DNA from: an uncultured Sinobacteraceae bacterium
Lineage (GTDB): Bacteria > Pseudomonadota > Gammaproteobacteria > Steroidobacterales > Steroidobacteraceae
NCBI GenBank assembly: GCA_937902995.1
Contig: CALEKY010000094.1
Location: 1 to 64,000, forward strand
DNA length: 64,000 nucleotides
Direction: 5' to 3'
The notes under the pieces were generated by a model. It was not told where the DNA came from, did not search any database, and saw only the letters and a program-made list of their open reading frames with translations. Position numbers and translations under genes: made by a program. Numbering within the stretch: position 1 is the stretch's first letter; every line of letters begins with the position of its first letter. Positions 61,404-64,000 of the stretch are shown one piece after another.

Positions 61404-62776
61404 ATGCGCCCTCCTCCACCGACACCGATCGCCGCATCACGATCTGCGGCGCAGGACTCGCCGGCAGCCTGCTAGCGATTCTGCTCGCCCAGCTCGGCTA
61501 CCGTGTCCGTATCTTCGAACGGCTGCCCGACATGCGGCGCGAGCAGATTCCCGCCGGACGTTCGATCAACCTCGCGCTGGCCGCGCGCGGCATTCGTGTG
61601 CTCGAACGCGCGGGCGTCATGCCGCAAGTGCAATCGCAATTGATCGCAATGCCCGGACGGATGCTGCACGACATCGATGGCGCGCAAACATTCCTACCCT
61701 ACGGCAAGGATGAGAGCGAAGTGAATTACTCGGTCTCGCGCGCCGGATTGAATCGCATCCTGCTCGACGCCGCCGAACAAGCCGGCGCGGAGATCTTGTT
61801 CAAACATCCGGTCGTCGGTGCAGATTTCGCGCGCGGCACGATCCGCATTCGCTCGGAAGCCGACGGGCGCGAGCTCGAGATCGAGATGCATCGTGTCATC
61901 GGTGCCGATGGTGCCGGCTCAGTGCTCAGACATTCGTTGGCGAACGAATTTGCGATAGCGAATCGGGAAGATCTGCTCGAGCACGGCTACAAGGAGCTCA
62001 CGATTCCGCCCGACGAGCGCGGCGGCTGGCGAATCGAGCGGCATGCGCTGCACATCTGGCCGCGCGGCGGCTTCATGCTGATTGCCCTGCCGAACGTCGA
62101 CGGCAGCTTCACCGCCACATTGTTCGCACCGCACGAAGGTCCGATCAGTTTCGCCTCGTTGCGCAGCGCTCGCGACGTGCGTGAGTTCTTCGCGCGCGAG
62201 TTTCCGGACGTCGTCTCGCTGATGCCGAACCTCGAGCAGGAATTTCTGACCCACCCCACCGGCATCATGGGAACGGTGCGCTGCGAGCGCTGGTCGCATG
62301 CAGACAAACTGCTCCTGATCGGCGATGCGGCCCACGCCATCACGCCGTTCCACGGCCAAGGCATGAACTGCGCGTTCGAGGATTGCGGCCAGCTCGCAAC
62401 GCTCATGGCCGGCAACGACAACCTCGAGGAAGTCTTCGCGCAATTCGAGCGCTTGCGGCGACCGAACACGAATGCCATCGCACAGATGGCACTCGAGAAC
62501 TATCAAGAGATGCGGGATACGGTGCGCGATCCGAAGTTCCAGCTGCAAAAGATGCTTTCGCTCGAGCTGGAACGACGTTTTCCCGATCGGTTCATTCCGC
62601 GCTATTCAATGGTCATGTTCCACGCGCGCATCCCCTATGCCGTCGCGCTCGAACGCGGCCGCATTCAAGCCGAGATTCTGGCCGCACTGACTCACGACGC
62701 CGCCGCTCTCGAAGACATCGACTGGACTCGAGCGGCCCGGCTCATCGAAGAACGACTCGAGCCCATCGCCACGTAG
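61400..62776 (+). CDS. kmo: Kynurenine 3-monooxygenase
   Basis: FAD-dependent hydroxylase producing 3-hydroxykynurenine. The 458-residue protein has ICGAGLAGSLLAILLAQLGYRVRIFER (FAD) and LLIGDAAHAITPFHGQGMNCAFEDC, with a C-terminal region that may associate with membrane. The start at 61400 overlaps the kynU stop (ATGA); the frame open to 61274 lies within kynU. With nbaC and kynU it lets the cell turn kynurenine into quinolinate, probably for NAD synthesis. The tryptophan dioxygenase and formamidase genes are not in view. Confidence 0.95.
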   Translation: MNAPSSTDTDRRITICGAGLAGSLLAILLAQLGYRVRIFERLPDMRREQIPAGRSINLALAARGIRVLERAGVMPQVQSQLIAMPGRMLHDIDGAQTFLPYGKDESEVNYSVSRAGLNRILLDAAEQAGAEILFKHPVVGADFARGTIRIRSEADGRELEIEMHRVIGADGAGSVLRHSLANEFAIANREDLLEHGYKELTIPPDERGGWRIERHALHIWPRGGFMLIALPNVDGSFTATLFAPHEGPISFASLRSARDVREFFAREFPDVVSLMPNLEQEFLTHPTGIMGTVRCERWSHADKLLLIGDAAHAITPFHGQGMNCAFEDCGQLATLMAGNDNLEEVFAQFERLRRPNTNAIAQMALENYQEMRDTVRDPKFQLQKMLSLELERRFPDRFIPRYSMVMFHARIPYAVALERGRIQAEILAALTHDAAALEDIDWTRAARLIEERLEPIAT

Positions 62777-62870
62777 CCGCGCTGTACCGCCTCCAAGCGC
62801 GTAGAACTGTCCATAGGCAAGCGCTCGCCGTCGCGACCACACTTCGCGTGTCGCAACGCAAGGAGCTCGT

Positions 62871-63716
62871 ATGCCGACGCTTCACTATCGATTGGTTAAC
62901 GTGTTCACCCAGAACGGCCATGCGCTGTCCGGCAATCCGCTGTGCGTATTCGAGGCCGCCGATGAGCTCGATACGCAGACGATGCAAGCGCTGGCTCGGC
63001 AGTTCAATCTGTCCGAGACGACGTTCATTCTGAAATCGACACGTGCGAACGCACGAGTGCGCATCTTCACGCCGGCCTATGAAATGCCGTTCGCCGGACA
63101 TCCGACGCTCGGCACGGCGTTCGTGTGTCACGCGCTCGGGCTCGGCGGAACCGAGCTCACGCTCGAAATGGCAGCCGGCATCATCCCGGTCACACGCGAC
63201 GGCACACGCTGGACGCTCCAGGCAAACCCGCCGACCTGGCGCGAGCCTCGCACTTCGCGCGCCGAGCTGGCGCAGATGCTGGGGCTCGAGGAATCGGACA
63301 TCGGCGGGCAGCCGCTTTGGGTCAAAGCCGGTAAGGAGCAGCTCATCGTCCCGCTTGCGAGCGAAGCGGCCGTACGTCGCGCCGAACCGGACGTACAGCG
63401 ATGCCGCAAGGAGGTCAGCGAGGACGGTCACAGCATGGCCTACGTGTTCGCAGAGGTTTCGCCCGGAAAGCTGTTGTCGAGATTCTTCTTTCCGGTCGGC
63501 TCGGCGATGCTGGAAGATCCGGCCACAGGCTCAGCAACGGCCAATCTCGGCGGCTGGTTGATTGCGACCGGACGTGCACTGCCGTGCGACTACGAAATCT
63601 CCCAAGGCGAGCATGTGCAGCGTCCGTCGACGCTCTATCTGCGCGTCACGAAGGATCGGCAGATTTTCGTAGGCGGTGAAGTGATCGAGCTCGGACGCGG
63701 CAGCGTGAACATCTAG
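62871..63716 (+). CDS. PhzF-family isomerase/epimerase
   Basis: 281-residue PhzF-family protein of the diaminopimelate-epimerase fold. Features are FTQNGHALSGNPLCVFEAA near the start, the catalytic Glu in NLSETTFIL, and the second half with EDPATGSATANLGGWLIA. These are found in many bacteria without phenazine genes, and no phenazine gene is in view, so the reaction is unknown. It is separated from kmo by 94 nt. Confidence 0.9.
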   Translation: MPTLHYRLVNVFTQNGHALSGNPLCVFEAADELDTQTMQALARQFNLSETTFILKSTRANARVRIFTPAYEMPFAGHPTLGTAFVCHALGLGGTELTLEMAAGIIPVTRDGTRWTLQANPPTWREPRTSRAELAQMLGLEESDIGGQPLWVKAGKEQLIVPLASEAAVRRAEPDVQRCRKEVSEDGHSMAYVFAEVSPGKLLSRFFFPVGSAMLEDPATGSATANLGGWLIATGRALPCDYEISQGEHVQRPSTLYLRVTKDRQIFVGGEVIELGRGSVNI

Positions 63717-63860
63717 GAATAGCGGCCGACGCTGCACCAAAATGCTCTCTCGAGTCGACGGAACTCATTCGCCTAGTTGCTCATCTATCGATGAGTGACG
63801 GACTTCGCATCAGCGCGAAGCTCCGGCACTGCACACTGCAAGAGCATTCGGTGAGCCCGC

Positions 63861-64000
63861 ATGAAACCGTCTCAGCAAATCGTTGCCGCGGCCTCGCGCT
63901 ATGAGGACATGCCGCTTTCGATCGTTTTGTTTCGGTATCTCTGGCCGTTCTGGTTGTTCAAGGATGCAAGCCGAGGTGACCGCATCGCCCGCGCCGCGGC
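63861..64000 (+). CDS. Start of an unrecognised protein, cut by the window edge
   Basis: An open frame from ATG 63861 runs to the end of the window (MKPSQQIVAAASRYEDMPL...). It has a hydrophobic segment (LSIVLFRYLWPFWLF), so a membrane protein is likely. It cannot be identified from 46 residues. Confidence 0.5.
   Translation, partial: MKPSQQIVAAASRYEDMPLSIVLFRYLWPFWLFKDASRGDRIARAA

Overview
The window is a chromosomal segment of a GC-rich gammaproteobacterium. The lptD-surA-pdxA-rsmA-apaG-apaH and mreBCD-mrdA-rodA-mltB-rlpA-dacA clusters, AmgK/MurU, kynurenine-pathway genes, a SahR-type regulator beside metF/metH and many TonB genes all fit the Steroidobacterales/Nevskiales/Xanthomonadales neighbourhood. 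Lineage is inferred from gene content only. No rRNA, tRNA, CRISPR array, insertion sequence or prophage gene was seen.

Layout. 1-2.9 kb: zinc alcohol dehydrogenase, thioesterase, MsrB and an FMN reductase. 2.9-8.8 kb: a tight six-gene minus-strand operon of a TonB-dependent receptor, a DUF6152-type protein, two related exported proteins and two DUF6644-type membrane proteins, with no known function. 8.8-10.4 kb: a long gene-poor stretch and an orphan OmpR-type response regulator. 10.4-16.1 kb: sahR-metF-metH. 16.5-17.8 kb: hslO and a ribbon-helix-helix regulator. 17.9-25.1 kb: a hyfBCEFGI-like membrane complex whose large subunit lacks every Ni-binding cysteine, so it looks like an energy-converting-hydrogenase-related (Ehr) complex rather than a hydrogenase. 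25.3-28.7 kb: gatCAB. 28.9-39.3 kb: rod-shape and peptidoglycan operon. 39.4-42.1 kb: quinone oxidoreductase, lipB, lipA. 42.2-47.1 kb: TPR-ExbD-ExbD-ExbB-TonB module and a second TonB. 47.2-50.2 kb: Fur-box-linked siderophore receptor and PKHD hydroxylase. 50.1-51.9 kb: murU-amgK. 52.0-59.4 kb: lptD to apaH, with a universal stress protein inserted. 59.6-62.8 kb: haaO-kynU-kmo. 62.9-64 kb: a PhzF-family gene and the start of an unrecognised gene.

Three things stand out. (1) The Ehr-like complex has an FeS small subunit and two antiporter-like subunits, but no Ni site, no ferredoxin-type subunit and no dehydrogenase partner here. Its candidate promoter overlaps the start of the divergent RHH gene and a perfect 10-bp palindrome. 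(2) Degenerate 7-bp tandem repeats with a GGCKNNN core occur at several gene junctions. They come as converging pairs around a short core, and in three genes the stop codon lies in or at the edge of an array. (3) The receptor/DUF operon is a complete envelope system of unknown substrate.

In several cases the stated start is not the longest open frame. It was chosen from a ribosome binding site, signal peptide, or known N-terminus, and the reason is given in the entry.
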